Below are positions 11,305 through 21,669 of a DNA stretch of 64,000 bases, in pieces. Source of the stretch: Actinostola sp. cb2023 (lineage: Eukaryota > Cnidaria > Anthozoa > Actiniaria > Actinostolidae). The translations under genes were made by a program, and so were the position numbers. Location of the stretch: positions 62,001 through 126,000 of the forward strand of contig JAUJYZ010001275.1 in the NCBI GenBank assembly GCA_033675265.1. Direction: 5' to 3'. Position 1 is the first letter of the stretch. Every line of letters begins with the position of its first letter. The notes beneath the pieces are model-generated. The model was not told where the DNA came from, made no database searches, and worked only from the letters and a program-made list of their open reading frames with translations.

Positions 11305-11694
11305 GGCATACTGTAAAACATGGACTGGACTTGGACTGGACTGGACTGGACTGGACTCAAAAACTGTAAAACATGGACTGGACTCAAAAACTGTAAAACA
11401 TGGACTGGACTCAAAAACTGTAAAACATGGACTCAAAAACTGTAAAACATGGACTCAAAAACTGTAAAACATGGACTCAAAAACTGTAAAACATGGACTC
11501 AAAAACTGTAAAAAACATGGACTCAAAAACTGTAAAACATGGACTCAAAAACTGTAAAACATGGACTCAAAAACTGTAAAACATGGACTCAAAAACTGTA
11601 AAACATGGACTCAAAAACTGTAAAACATGGACTCAAAAACTGTAAAACATGGACTCAAAAACTGTAAAACATGGACTCAAAAACTGTAACATGC
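11305..11694 (+). repeat. Left arm: 22-bp tandem array of the foldback element
   Basis: About 15 head-to-tail copies of ACTCAAAAACTGTAAAACATGG, preceded at the outer end by a GGACT pentamer array. The array is the reverse complement of the one at 14080-14461. Confidence 0.93.
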
Positions 11695-12144
11695 TGCCTT
11701 GATCATCACTTTCTCAAACCCTCCACAGCTATTATTTCTGTTGCAGCACAATAAAAATTCTTGCAGCGAGCTGACTTGTAAATCCTCTTGTCCGAAGGGA
11801 GAGAAAGAAAAGAAAGCATACTCCAGCATCAGAGCACATGGTTGTTCACAAACCCCCAACAGCTTGACAATATTTTTGTGGTTCAGTTTATGCAGAATCG
11901 ATGCTTCTTTAAAAAAGCGTTTTTTCTCTATTTCATCGAGTGCACTGAAAAGTTTTTTTACCACAACGGGTGTACTTGACGACGACTGCGAACCAACATA
12001 GCTGGTTAGGAAAACCTCAGCAAATGAACCACGTCCAATGATCTCCTTTTGCTTTAGTTGGTTGCATTTAAAGAGAGGAAGGTTCTTTTCAGTTACTGTG
12101 GTCGTTATCCCTCTAAAACAGGGAAGTTTGAACTGTGATGACAT
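11677..12144 (-). pseudogene. Protein kinase N-lobe fragment captured in a transposon
   Basis: A 155-codon - strand frame with Met at 12144. It shows a glycine-rich loop (GRGSFAEVF, residues about 38-46), the VVKK lysine about 20 residues later, an alpha-C helix Glu region and LNHKNIVKLLGVCEQPCALMLEYA, the hinge side of the N-lobe. It stops in the 22-bp array before any catalytic HRD or DFG motif, so it cannot be an active kinase. The LGV..P..LMLEY pattern suits Tyr-kinase-like or MLK/RIPK-type kinases. Most likely a host exon carried by the foldback element; no intact kinase is nearby. Confidence 0.8.
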
Positions 12145-13215
12145 AGCTAGGGATATTTTAACCTACATCGCTACTGATCGATACTGAATCACGCGAACTC
12201 CCGTGGCAGAATACCACGATGTTTACTTTAAAAGTGTAATTGACAACAACTTTGATATAAACCAATCCTTGTGCGGCATCAGTATGTTCCCATCACGCAC
12301 CCATCGCGGCACATGACGAGACAAAAGCGATTGACAGAATTTTGACAGGGAAAGTTCAGTTTAGGACTGCATGTAGCTATTACTGTGAAGCCAGTAATAA
12401 AATGAATAGACGATGACCAAGAAGAGAAATGAAGGAAAGAAATTATGAAGAAAATAAATGTAACGTCAAAAGAAAATGATGTGATCAGTGTCGGTGTAAC
12501 AAAAATAAAGACAAACCGGCGTTTGACTGATAAAGCGTGAAATTTCAAGTGTTCACTAGTTTACACAAGGGAGCGCGATTAAAATTATGATAACGGAAAC
12601 TGGCGACTACGAAAAATGCCATTCAAATTTTAATCAACAAGAATATTTGCATGCAATCTTAACAATAATTTATCTGAGAGAACAGATATAAGCCATAATA
12701 GAACTGTAACTATAAATAGGCAAACTATCCTTCTTCAGGTACAATATGTTGTGTGGAGAGTTCTAAAACTTTACACTACGTGCAGGCCGTAAAATGAAAA
12801 TTTAAATGGCGTGCTGAGATACAGAAGATAAGAAAAAGATAAGAGTAAAATGATAGAATAACAAAAGAACATGCAATGGTGTACTACCATCTGAACCCAA
12901 ACTGCGTTGCCATTCGCCATCTAACCTACATTCCTGCTTTGTGCAAGGTGCCAGAAGACCTCAAACCATTTTTAACAACTAAGCACACAAAAGATTCAAT
13001 GTTGTGACTTGACGCTTGTGACGTGACGCTATTTTATAGACTAGTTTATTTAAGTATTTGGTTTCCTTTATATGGTTTCCTTTATAAACGTTAGAGATAT
13101 GCTTTGACAGACCTCATACAATTTATTTGATCACAGTTGACGAGTTAATTGCTTCTTTTCGCAGCTGCCTGAGTGGCGGCTAAATGGGATGCCTCAAAAG
13201 GACCTCATTAATATA
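12145..13215. other. Interior of foldback element, no gene seen
   Basis: About 1.07 kb of AT-rich DNA between the kinase fragment and the palindromic MITE. If the kinase fragment came with its own promoter or 5' region, that would be here, but nothing specific can be identified. Confidence 0.4.
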
Positions 13216-13372
13216 AAACAATAGAACGATGCAGTAACACAATAGACATTTCCGATTTAGTGGCATAGGCATAGTATATTCCACGCTCGATAACAATGAC
13301 CGCCATACTATATGCCTATTCCGCTCATATGCCGCTAAATCGGAAATGTCTAATAGATTCGTTCTATTGTTT
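13216..13372. repeat. Palindromic MITE, about 157 bp
   Basis: AAACAATAGAACGA at the left and TCGTTCTATTGTTT at the right, with inner arms ATTAGACATTTCCGATTTAG-like and reverse complement CTAAATCGGAAATGTCTAAT. A short foldback element nested in the larger foldback transposon. Confidence 0.7.
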
Positions 13373-13472
13373 GGTCGGCCAAGGGCGGTTTAGGTTATGG
13401 AAACAAGCCTTTACCAGCCGCCTGAGGTCGAGTCACGCTACGTTTTCCGCACGCCACAGCGTGACTCAAGGA

Positions 13473-13553
13473 GCAAGGATGGCACAGTTGGTTAGTGCGC
13501 GGCTTTCTGTGCGAGAGGTCCCGAGTTCGATTCCCAGTGACCTCGCATCCTTG
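13473..13553 (+). repeat. tRNA-derived SINE head
   Basis: Contains a Pol III A box (TGGCACAGTTGGTTAGTGC) and B box (AGTTCGATTCCC) at tRNA-like spacing, but no convincing cloverleaf with paired acceptor arm. An immediately preceding hairpin (GAGTCACGC...GCGTGACTC) suggests a composite. Reads as a tRNA-derived SINE or tRNA pseudogene rather than a working tRNA. Confidence 0.55.
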
Positions 13554-14079
13554 TTTCGACTTCTTTCCATTCCATGTAGCTCTTTGTAGCTTTAAATACC
13601 ATTAATACGGAGCATTGATGGAAGAATGGCAGGGCCATACACAGCACAGGGGCAGGGGAGGCAGTTGACCCCCCCCCTACCATGGCGAAAAAGATACCAA
13701 AAAGTACTGAGAACTGTACTATTTTTATTAATTTTTTTGCTGTTAAATATGTACTGACCCCCCCTTGAATTTTTGGTTATGTACGTACACCTAGAAATCC
13801 GATGATATTTTGTCCCTTGATTTGTACTATTCGTGTAGAAACGTACGTAACACGAGAGACATATATTTGAAAAAAAGGCACTTAAAATCAAAAAGAAATG
13901 AGAAATAAGAAATGAGCCCAGAATTCTTTCGAAAGCACTCACGTTTTTGGCATTTTAATTGTTCAGTTGATGTAACATGCATAGGATAATAATTATATAA
14001 TAATACTTGCACTGTATCATATATGTCATACTATGTCATAACATACATACTCTCTTACCGTTTAGAGAGTAGATTAGAT

Positions 14080-14461
14080 CCAGTCCATGTTTTACAGTTT
14101 TTGAGTCCATGTTTTACAGTTTTTGAGTCCATGTTTTACAGTTTTTGAGTCCATGTTTTACAGTTTTTGAGTCCATGTTTTACAGTTTTTGAGTCCATGT
14201 TTTACAGTACAGTTTTTACAGTTTTTGAGTCCATGTTTTACAGTTTTTGAGTCCATGTTTTACAGTTTTTGAGTCCATGTTTTACAGTTTTTGAGTCCAT
14301 GTTTTACAGTTTTTGAGTCCATGTTTTACAGTTTTTGAGTCCATGTTTTACAGTTTTTGAGTCCAGTCCATGTTTTACAGTTTTTGAGTCCAGTCCATGT
14401 TTTACAGTTTTTGAGTCCAGTCCAGTCCAGTCCAAGTCCAGTCCATATTTTACAGTATGCC
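14080..14461 (-). repeat. Right arm: inverted 22-bp tandem array of the foldback element
   Basis: About 15 copies of CCATGTTTTACAGTTTTTGAGT, the reverse complement of the left-arm unit, ending in a short AGTCC pentamer array and the terminal TTTTACAGTATGCC. Confidence 0.93.
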
Positions 14462-15381
14462 TGTCGAGCCACATCCATGTAATCTTCAATAGCCTGAACA
14501 GCACAGATTAATTGGTGTGGATTTCGCCTTATCCTAAACACGTTCTCATCGCCATCACGCAGAGTCTTTCCCCAAATATGATTGAACAAGAAACCATCGT
14601 CATTGGGGAAGCGTAGGATCTCAGAAACTTGGACTCGTCCAAGGTCTCGGGGCCGGTCACCACTGAAGAAAGTCGCTTTGAAATAGGCCATATCTCGGGC
14701 AATAATAAAGCGATCCAAGGGTACTTGAGTATTGGTCAGTTTTCTCTGCAAATGCGTGGACAGTTGGGTCAACTTATCGACGAAAAAAGGCAGAGCTTGT
14801 TTCGGTGTCACACGAGCTTGCAATTGCTCAGCTGTAATCAGACGGAGATAATCTTTGACGGATTTGTCTGCTGCTGGATTACCCAAACCCAGTCTCTTAT
14901 TCCACTCCCCATCTCGACCCAGGGAATGAAATATGGATCGTAATTTCCCTATGTACGAATCAACAGTTTTGTAGGCTAAATGCCTTGGACATCCACACGG
15001 ATGTTTCCCCCGCTGACCCAAAAACTCACAACTATTACGATGCACTTGGGTTTTGCCATTTTTATCCTTGTATATGAGGAAACGACAAATGTCTCGAGGG
15101 GTCACGGTTGCTGTAGTGATATGCCCCGGCAGGGCCGCTAAAAATTCTTCCAATTCCTTCTGAAGTGAATCTTTCTGTCTTGAATAACTTGTCGCTTGAT
15201 CATACTGGATCAGTTGTTGGAGACGTTGGTCTAAAGCATTCACATCCACTTGCCAGTCCTTTGCAGGCACAACCTTATCCACTTTGCGCACGTACCCACA
15301 ACGCTGGCAAAAGCGGAAGTCCCAGTCATTGGCATGGCTACACACGGGGCAACGTACAGACTGTACAAACAATTTGGCCAT
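14462..15381 (-). pseudogene. DIRS tyrosine recombinase, N-terminal segment
   Basis: Starts at Met 15381 with a zinc-ribbon-like CPVCSHANDWDFRFCQRCGY (C-x2-C...C-x2-C), continues through a core-binding domain and reaches the first catalytic Arg region, KATFFSGDRPRDLGR. The native frame runs to DVARQ, where the foldback element interrupts it; the further residues in the same open frame are translation of the 22-bp array. The remaining catalytic boxes lie at 11144-11304, 10675-10783 and 9142-9292. Confidence 0.88.
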
Positions 15382-15617
15382 AACAGAAAGTTCCTAAGAA
15401 AGTATTACATCACAGAATTTAATAATTAATGGACCAATTCTCAAGTAATTTTATTTATTTTTCAATTTTTCACATTTTTTGTTTTTGTTTTTACATTATT
15501 CATTAACGCCATAGTTTCATATTAATTGACATGGATAGATTTACTCTTAAGCAAGTCTAGTAACAGGCAGAACTTATTCTCCAGGACATTCAAACTTGGA
15601 CGGCAAAAGCCCACACA

Positions 15618-17736
15618 TCACCCGGTAAAGAGCGATGGGGTACCCAGCCATTCTTGGATGGACGCAGTACAGTACAGCATTGCGGCCAGCTTACACGTCT
15701 TGACCGATCTTAGGTTCAAGAGTGGCCACCAATACTTTCTAGGGTACACATCCAAGACCACAAAGGTACAAGGTTGGCGACAATTCTCCAGAAATCGTAA
15801 AACAGGCCCGACTAATGCACTCGGGGGAAATATATAGGGGCGTCTCAAGACAGAGTTGTGCAGCGACAAATCTTGTGCAAACAAGTTGACCCCCAAGGAA
15901 CCTGGCGACGGACATGGAGTGAAATGCGGCAGTGGCGCGCCCCAGTAATCCTTCATAGCATTCGAGTCGATAGCCATCAAATCACAAGTGACCCCCTTCA
16001 CCGCCAAATTCTTGTTGAACAATCTGCCACGTGCTGTCGGACAACTTACTATCAGTGGTAGACAACCGACGAGAGGGCTTATCGGCTGGGTTGTCCTTCG
16101 AAGGAACATAGTGCATGTGTAACGATATATTAAGACGTGATGTGGTATAGAAAAGGTTCTTCATGGCATTATTGAGTTCCACACTGCGGCACCCCAGGTG
16201 GTTCCACGCTTGAATCACAGCTTGGTTGTCCACCCAGGCGTCCACCCAGGCGTCGGTCAGCTCGTTCTTACAAGACAAAAGGAGTCTGTCAACCGCAGTA
16301 GCTTCCTTAGTGGCAATGTCCCAGTGCAGCTCTTCGGCATTCCAATAATCAGCCAACTCCTTCTTCACGGGCGAAATAAGCTGACCTCCCCATCCAGAGC
16401 CCGATGCATCAGTGGCCACAGACACCCGGTAGTGACGCTCGTCTCTCCATGGTAGAGGGTTATCCCAGTTCTCAAGAAATAACCAATACGCTATTTCCTT
16501 GCGCAGCGCATCCTTCAGAAAGACTGGCCTCGACGACTTCTGGCCTTTAGAAATGGCGCAATTCATCTCTCGAGTAAACAGCCTTGCCGCCGGGAAAGCC
16601 AGCGAAAAAGAAACGCATTTGCCAGCCAGGCGTTGCAGAGCTTTCACCGAGACCACCGAGCCTTGAAGAATCTCTTGGACTAAGTTCAGAAATTTCAACT
16701 TCTTCCTAGGGATCAGATGGAAAGCTTCTGTGGACGAATCGACCAAGAAACCGAGATAGGGGACTCTCTTACTTGGTATTAGCGTAGACTTGGCCAATCC
16801 TAACAAGTAGCCCAGGCGTACTAGGTAGTAGACCACAAGAAATAGGGCAGACCCTGCAGCCTTCTTTCGTCGCTCCTCATCACACTCTAGCATGGAGTAT
16901 TCTCCACTCATCAAGGACACTTGTAATTGACCCGTGTGCCTGTCATCGATGTATAATATACAGGGAATTCCTATAGATCGAAAGAAGTTACTAGCCATCA
17001 GACCAGTAGTGTGATACACATAGGGGGATATCTTCCATCCGAATGGCAACGTATTATAGGTGAAAAGCCATCCTCCCCATTGAAACCCGAAATAGTTTCG
17101 GCTACTGTCAGTTAATAAGATGTGGTCGTAGCCAGACTTGTCATCCAGAACGGTCTGATAGGAGTCCTTGGACACATAACGTGGTAAGTCAGTAAGTCTG
17201 TCCAATGTAAAAGGCGTGTCTTTCATCCATAGATTCAGGAACCTTGCATCGTGGCAAAGACGCGGCTTAGTCGGTTCAACGGTAAGAGGGAGGATGAGAT
17301 GAGGAGGCGAGACCTCTCCAACCCTTCCCAACAAGCTAATCGCTCCAGTGGTCAACCGATCACTCAGAGTCTCTTGAATAAATTGAACAAATGATTTACT
17401 GGATGCATTGTTCCTGAAATACTTCTGAGGTGGGCGGTCAGAATCGTAGACTTCACCTTTAAAGACTCCCTTGAAATGTTGAAAGTAGAGGAATAGTGAT
17501 ACTTTGTGACCAATCTAATCGAGAACCCCTTCTTGTTTTGCGAAAGGATGTCTTTCGGCTAATTGACGCCAGAACGAGGCATGATTATGCAATTCTCCAG
17601 CCAAAAAACACTTGGGGTCGCGAAATCTTAACCAATCCAGGTCCCCGATCATTTCTCCACATTCTACACGAGACACCTTCCCACGTAATCCCTCTTCGGC
17701 TGTCATTTCCCCCACCGGCCTCGACGGGGCTCCCAC
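15618..17736 (-). pseudogene. DIRS reverse transcriptase / RNase H
   Basis: The main frame 17355-15982 carries RT motifs: PRLCHDARFLN (finger), DDKSGYDHILL, FGFQWGGW, LPFGWKISPYVYH and the catalytic YIDD, then an RNase H domain with VATDASGSGWGG and DNQAVIQAW. Upstream, 17736-17515 continues the N-terminal region in another frame; downstream, 16109-15618 continues the C-terminal region (PCPSPGSLGVNLFAQDLSLH, PRKYWWPLL) after a frameshift near 16010. At least two frame breaks mean it is inactive. The neighbouring recombinase and Gag identify it as the DIRS polymerase. Confidence 0.9.
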
Positions 17737-18254
17737 GGGAATCCAACCACTTGACCTGATTTTGGATCCGATTCTTTGAGTAGGCCATCATGCGCTCATC
17801 AAATAGGTCATTCCTTTCCCACAACCAGTCAATGGACTGTAAACATTAGAACAAAGGACAAGTAGGGTATCAGAATCTATCAGAGCAGATGGGCCCCGCC
17901 GAAGTCAGCAGAGAGCATGACAGCCTTGACTCGTGGAACACGAGAGGGTTGATTTAGGTACCCTTTTTCAAAGCCGTCGAGATCTCCGTAACTTCCTAGT
18001 ACAGTACCAACATAAGAAGAAATATAATAGGGTAAATGGCATACAACTCCCAATTCAAAAACGTCATCTTTTGTTCTCTTTTTCTTTCTTTTTTTCAAAT
18101 TTATTTCACAACCACTTCCAAATATTAATATTTCCAACTACAACTAATATCATATACAAGGATCAATGGACTGTTATAGTATTACACTCTACATGAATAT
18201 CCTCGTGAGGCCAGTATTTATTCCTTATTTCATCTTCAGTAACATTAGGATTAT

Positions 18255-18770
18255 CTATTTCTCAGGCTCTGCCCGGCCACCGTTTTTTCTTTCTGGGCCA
18301 CGCCCCCGCTGGGGGCACCTGGCCCTAATGTGCCCCAACTGCTGACAACCAAAGCATCTAATTTCTCTTGCTCCTCCTACTTGACTACGTGGTCTCTGGT
18401 AGGGTGACGAATCCTGAAATCGGTTACGAGCAGTGGACCTGCTCTGTTTTTCCACTTTGGCCACGATATCAAAGATCCTTTCATGGTCTTTGTCCCCCAC
18501 CATCCGCAGCACCAAGTGTCGTAGTTGTTCCTTGGGGAGCTCTATCTTTCCTCGAATGGTATGATAAGCCAGGCGGAAATACCCCTCCTTCGTATCTGAC
18601 CTATCGTGTGCCGTATGGTAAAGCGTCTCCATCATCTCCACCACCTCGTGTTTGTTGAATTCTGTCACCGGTCTAGACGCGTAGGAAATGACTTTCTTAA
18701 CCATCCCATCAACCGTGGCTGTAGTTACAGTCTCTACCTTCTCCTTGAGTTTAGAGAGTTCATCTTTCAT
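18255..18770 (-). CDS. DIRS Gag-like protein with zinc knuckle
   Basis: 171 codons from Met 18770. An N-terminal coiled-coil-like MKDELSKLKEKVETVTTA is followed by a helical region and, near residue 140, a CCHC knuckle reading CFGCQQLGHIRARCPQRG (C-x2-C-x4-H-x4-C). This is the nucleic-acid-binding signature of retrotransposon Gag. It lies upstream of RT on the same strand. Intact as an open frame but part of a decayed element; it may be only the C-terminal half of Gag. Confidence 0.75.
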   Translation of the reverse strand: MKDELSKLKEKVETVTTATVDGMVKKVISYASRPVTEFNKHEVVEMMETLYHTAHDRSDTKEGYFRLAYHTIRGKIELPKEQLRHLVLRMVGDKDHERIFDIVAKVEKQSRSTARNRFQDSSPYQRPRSQVGGAREIRCFGCQQLGHIRARCPQRGRGPERKNGGRAEPEK

Positions 18771-18929
18771 CTTCTATTATAAAACAACAAACAAACATAT
18801 CTCGATTCAGCGGTTTCAAATCACACTTAAAACCGAATCACTTTTGAACATATCCCCTGGGAATGCACTCCCAACAAGAATTCACCCAAAATGCCATGCA
18901 GTCCTTATCGGTACCGATTAGGACCAACT

Positions 18930-19292
18930 TATCCTGCCAGTATCGAGTGATACCGATGAGAATTCACTCATCCTGCCAGTATCGAATGATACCGATGAGA
19001 ATTCACTCATCCTGCCAGTATCGAATGATACCGATGAGAATTCACTCATCCTGCCAGTATCGAGTGCTACCGATGAAAATTCACTCATCCTGCCAGTATC
19101 GAATGATACCGATGAGAATTCACTCATCCTGCCAGTATTCAACGATACCGATGAGATCTAGAATTCACTCATCCTGCCAGTATCAAATGATACCGATGAG
19201 AATTTACTCATCCTGCCAGTATCGAATGATACCGATGAGAATTCACTCATCCTGCCAGTATCGAATGATACCGATGAGAATTCACTCATCCT
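18930..19292 (+). repeat. 39-bp tandem repeat
   Basis: About nine units of 39 bp with core TCCTGCCAGTATCGAATGAT and ACCGATGAGAATTCACTCA, some with small changes. Because 39 is a multiple of three, both strands show long open frames of 13-residue repeats. It lies between the two Gag-region frames of the DIRS element and may be an expanded part of it. Confidence 0.85.
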
Positions 19293-19599
19293 GTTGGTCC
19301 CTTAGAATTACAATACAGAACAATAAGTACTTCATTGAATGTCTAAAGTATTTTTACAGTAAACGACTCGCACGAGTTCCGAAACACAATGTATCAATGG
19401 AGCATAATGAAGCATGCAAATATATTCAAACAAGGCAACAACATGAATAGCACTTATGCAAACATGAATTGGTAAGCGAGCAGGATTTCAAAATATCTAG
19501 TGCTGAATTATTCGATACGAAAACAAATAACTAACGAACGGGTCATGACGAATAAATAAAACCACACATGGGACATTACAACACTCCTTTCACGTTCAA

Positions 19600-20028
19600 T
19601 CAGAATACCTCAAGCTCGGTTTGCTCTTGATTTTGCTGTCCTGCCGGAGCTTGAACATTAGGTTGGCCAGCCTGGACGACCTGGACGGCGGGTTGTGCAG
19701 CCTGATTTTGTCCGGCAACATGAACGACGGGTTGCGGTCCTGCTTGCACTTGAGCCGCGGGGCGTTGTCCTGCCGGGGCTTGAACATTACGTTGGCCAGC
19801 CTGAACCTGGACGGCGGGTTGTGCAGCCTGATTTTGTCCAGCATGAACGACGGGTTGTTCTGCTTGCACTTGAACCACGGGATGTTGTCCATCCTGAACT
19901 GGAGCAGGAGGCTGGTCAACTTGAGGTATGGGATATTGAACATGTGCCATCGTAGAATTCGCGTGGGTCGTTGCCTTGAACCAAGAACAAGAGCTATCTT
20001 CTTTCGTACCGCTGGGTAAACTGAGCAA
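19600..20028 (-). CDS. Gln/Pro/Ala-rich low-complexity protein, possible DIRS first ORF
   Basis: 142 codons; after about 25 residues it becomes repeats such as QNQAAQPAVQVQAGQ and NVQAPAGQ. The reading frame lies just upstream of the zinc-knuckle Gag on the same strand, which is where DIRS elements begin. The repeats make homology hard to judge, and an overlapping frame is open for the same reason. Could be a Gag N-terminus or simply coding-like repeat DNA. Confidence 0.4.
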   Translation of the reverse strand: MLSLPSGTKEDSSCSWFKATTHANSTMAHVQYPIPQVDQPPAPVQDGQHPVVQVQAEQPVVHAGQNQAAQPAVQVQAGQRNVQAPAGQRPAAQVQAGPQPVVHVAGQNQAAQPAVQVVQAGQPNVQAPAGQQNQEQTELEVF

Positions 20029-20051
20029 GAACGCGAGGATTCTACTCGCAA

Positions 20052-21058
20052 GCCGTATTTATAACCAGGGTATTACATAACCCACGTGCAAATGTGTGTT
20101 AACATCCATTATTTGATGTTTATAGTTGAAATTCCACCGTGAATATCATTACGAGTATTATGAATAGCTAGTTTTCAAAATCAAACAACAAAAGGAGGTA
20201 TCAGCCATTGTACATGGCGTTGACACAGCGACTCGAAACTATGCTTGCCGGCGAACTCAAATTCGCCGCCAACTCTGTGGCAAAACAAACTCACGTTACT
20301 AGTGGAGAAGCCATTGCCAACTCTGTGACATGTAAAAAGTACTTTACACAACGTTACTAAACTAATATCGTCATATATGCGACCATTACAAAAAACTGCC
20401 CGCAAAGCCGAGCGAGAATTAACGAAAATAGCGCTTCACGGAGCGGAAGTCATCCCTGTGACCAACACTCGTGCAGTTGGTAATTTTCGTAAGACTCACA
20501 AAACGAACCAACCAACAAACCTACTTCAATGAACTGTTAACTCGCATGCAATAAAATAACTTGGCAACCCAGTGGCTAAACACATTCTAATGCTACACGT
20601 GCCAGCTCTGTGGAGACATGCAAAATCACTCGTTTATCAGCTCTGTGATCCATAGAAAACACGGCTGAGAAAATACTCGTCATCTCTGTGACCAACAATC
20701 AATTGTCAACCCGCAACGAATATCTTGCCAACCCTGTGGCTAAACACATTCTATTGCTACACGTGCGCCAGCTCTGTGGCCAAAAGGAATGCATAAGTAT
20801 AAGCACATTTTATCAACTCAACTCTGTGATCCATAGAAAGCTTTAAAAATAGGCAGTCAAGGACTGCATGTGGCTACTCAGTAAATAAAACAAAAATAAG
20901 AATAGGTAGTGTAGGTACTGCGGTTTTGAAATGTAGAAACAATGTATAGTTGGATAGGGCAGTAAACTAGCCTTAAACTGTCATTGAGTCATCAAGGGAA
21001 AATGTTAGTCAATGTCATATCCCTTTTTGGGGGATTCCTCGGTTGAACTAGTATATGA
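20052..21058. other. Region upstream of DIRS frames, diverged AACTCTGTG repeats
   Basis: No gene. The phrase AACTCTGTGG or GCTCTGTGA recurs about ten times between 20265 and 20830, in irregularly spaced, diverged copies, sometimes with ACACATTCTAATGCTACACGT beside it. Possibly the 5' end of the DIRS element or an old minisatellite. Confidence 0.5.
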
Positions 21059-21669
21059 TTGAACTCAAGAGAAAATGAGGTAAGAGAAGGAATCCCTGGT
21101 ACCCCATCATGTGTCCCGTTAATTCTATTTTTAGATCGAAGCTATTTTTAGCTTTAGTTACCATGCACGCGCAACCACTCTTGACTTGTAGAATTTTAAA
21201 ATACTCAACCTTACCTTGGTTTTTCCTTTCAAAAACTTTTTATTTTTTGCCATTAAAAAGAAAAGCAAAAGACTACACAGCTTCTGCTCACTCTGGCGAA
21301 TTGAGCAAAATTAAGGTGCTACAAATATAAACTAAACAACGGTCAAAGTCAAAGCAATCACGAAAACAAACTCTAAAGTTAAAGTGGCTTACCGGCACTT
21401 GTATTCAACAATTACGAAGTCCAAGCGTTATTCTCAGGTTGGAAAACACGAAGGAAACTTTACAAGAGCCAACATCACCAAAACCTTGAAGCACCAGCCA
21501 TATTGTGGACATGAAAATTTAATTCAACCATCTGCAGTCCTACAAGACGCCGGCTACAACAAAACGACTCCTTGCACTTTTTATTAATATCGGTTTTCTC
21601 TGTCGAAGGAGATGGCAAACTGAAGCTGTTTTCCTCTATTTAGAATCGTCTCAAGTGTCCCAAATTCAC

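Larger units (their letters stand above)
11305..14461. mobile_element. Foldback DNA transposon with tandem-repeat arms and captured kinase fragment
   Basis: Ends are perfect inverts (GGCATACTGTAAAA...TTTTACAGTATGCC), and the target TGTCGAGCC is duplicated exactly at 11296-11304 and 14462-14470. The arms are arrays of a 22-bp unit (GGACTCAAAAACTGTAAAACAT) in inverted orientation. The 2.4-kb interior holds a kinase N-lobe reading frame, a palindromic MITE and a tRNA-derived SINE head, but no transposase. Inverted arms made of tandem repeats plus a 9-bp duplication resemble Foldback/MULE-type elements; that class is inference. It interrupts the DIRS recombinase gene. Confidence 0.9.
9142..20028 (-). 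mobile_element. Decayed DIRS-type retrotransposon, minimum span
   Basis: On the - strand, in order: a Gln/Pro/Ala-rich frame (20028-19600), a zinc-knuckle Gag-like protein (18770-18255), RT/RNase H (about 17736-15618) and a tyrosine recombinase (from 15381, finishing at 9142). This order and the recombinase define DIRS-like elements, which integrate via a tyrosine recombinase and have no integrase. Frameshifts break RT, and three later insertions split the recombinase. True ends were not found; they may extend past 9142 towards 8.2 kb and past 20028 towards 20.9 kb. Confidence 0.88.

Noticed and set aside
18863..19450. 195-codon + strand frame with 13-residue repeats
   Set aside because: Entirely the 39-bp tandem repeat (13 codons per unit).
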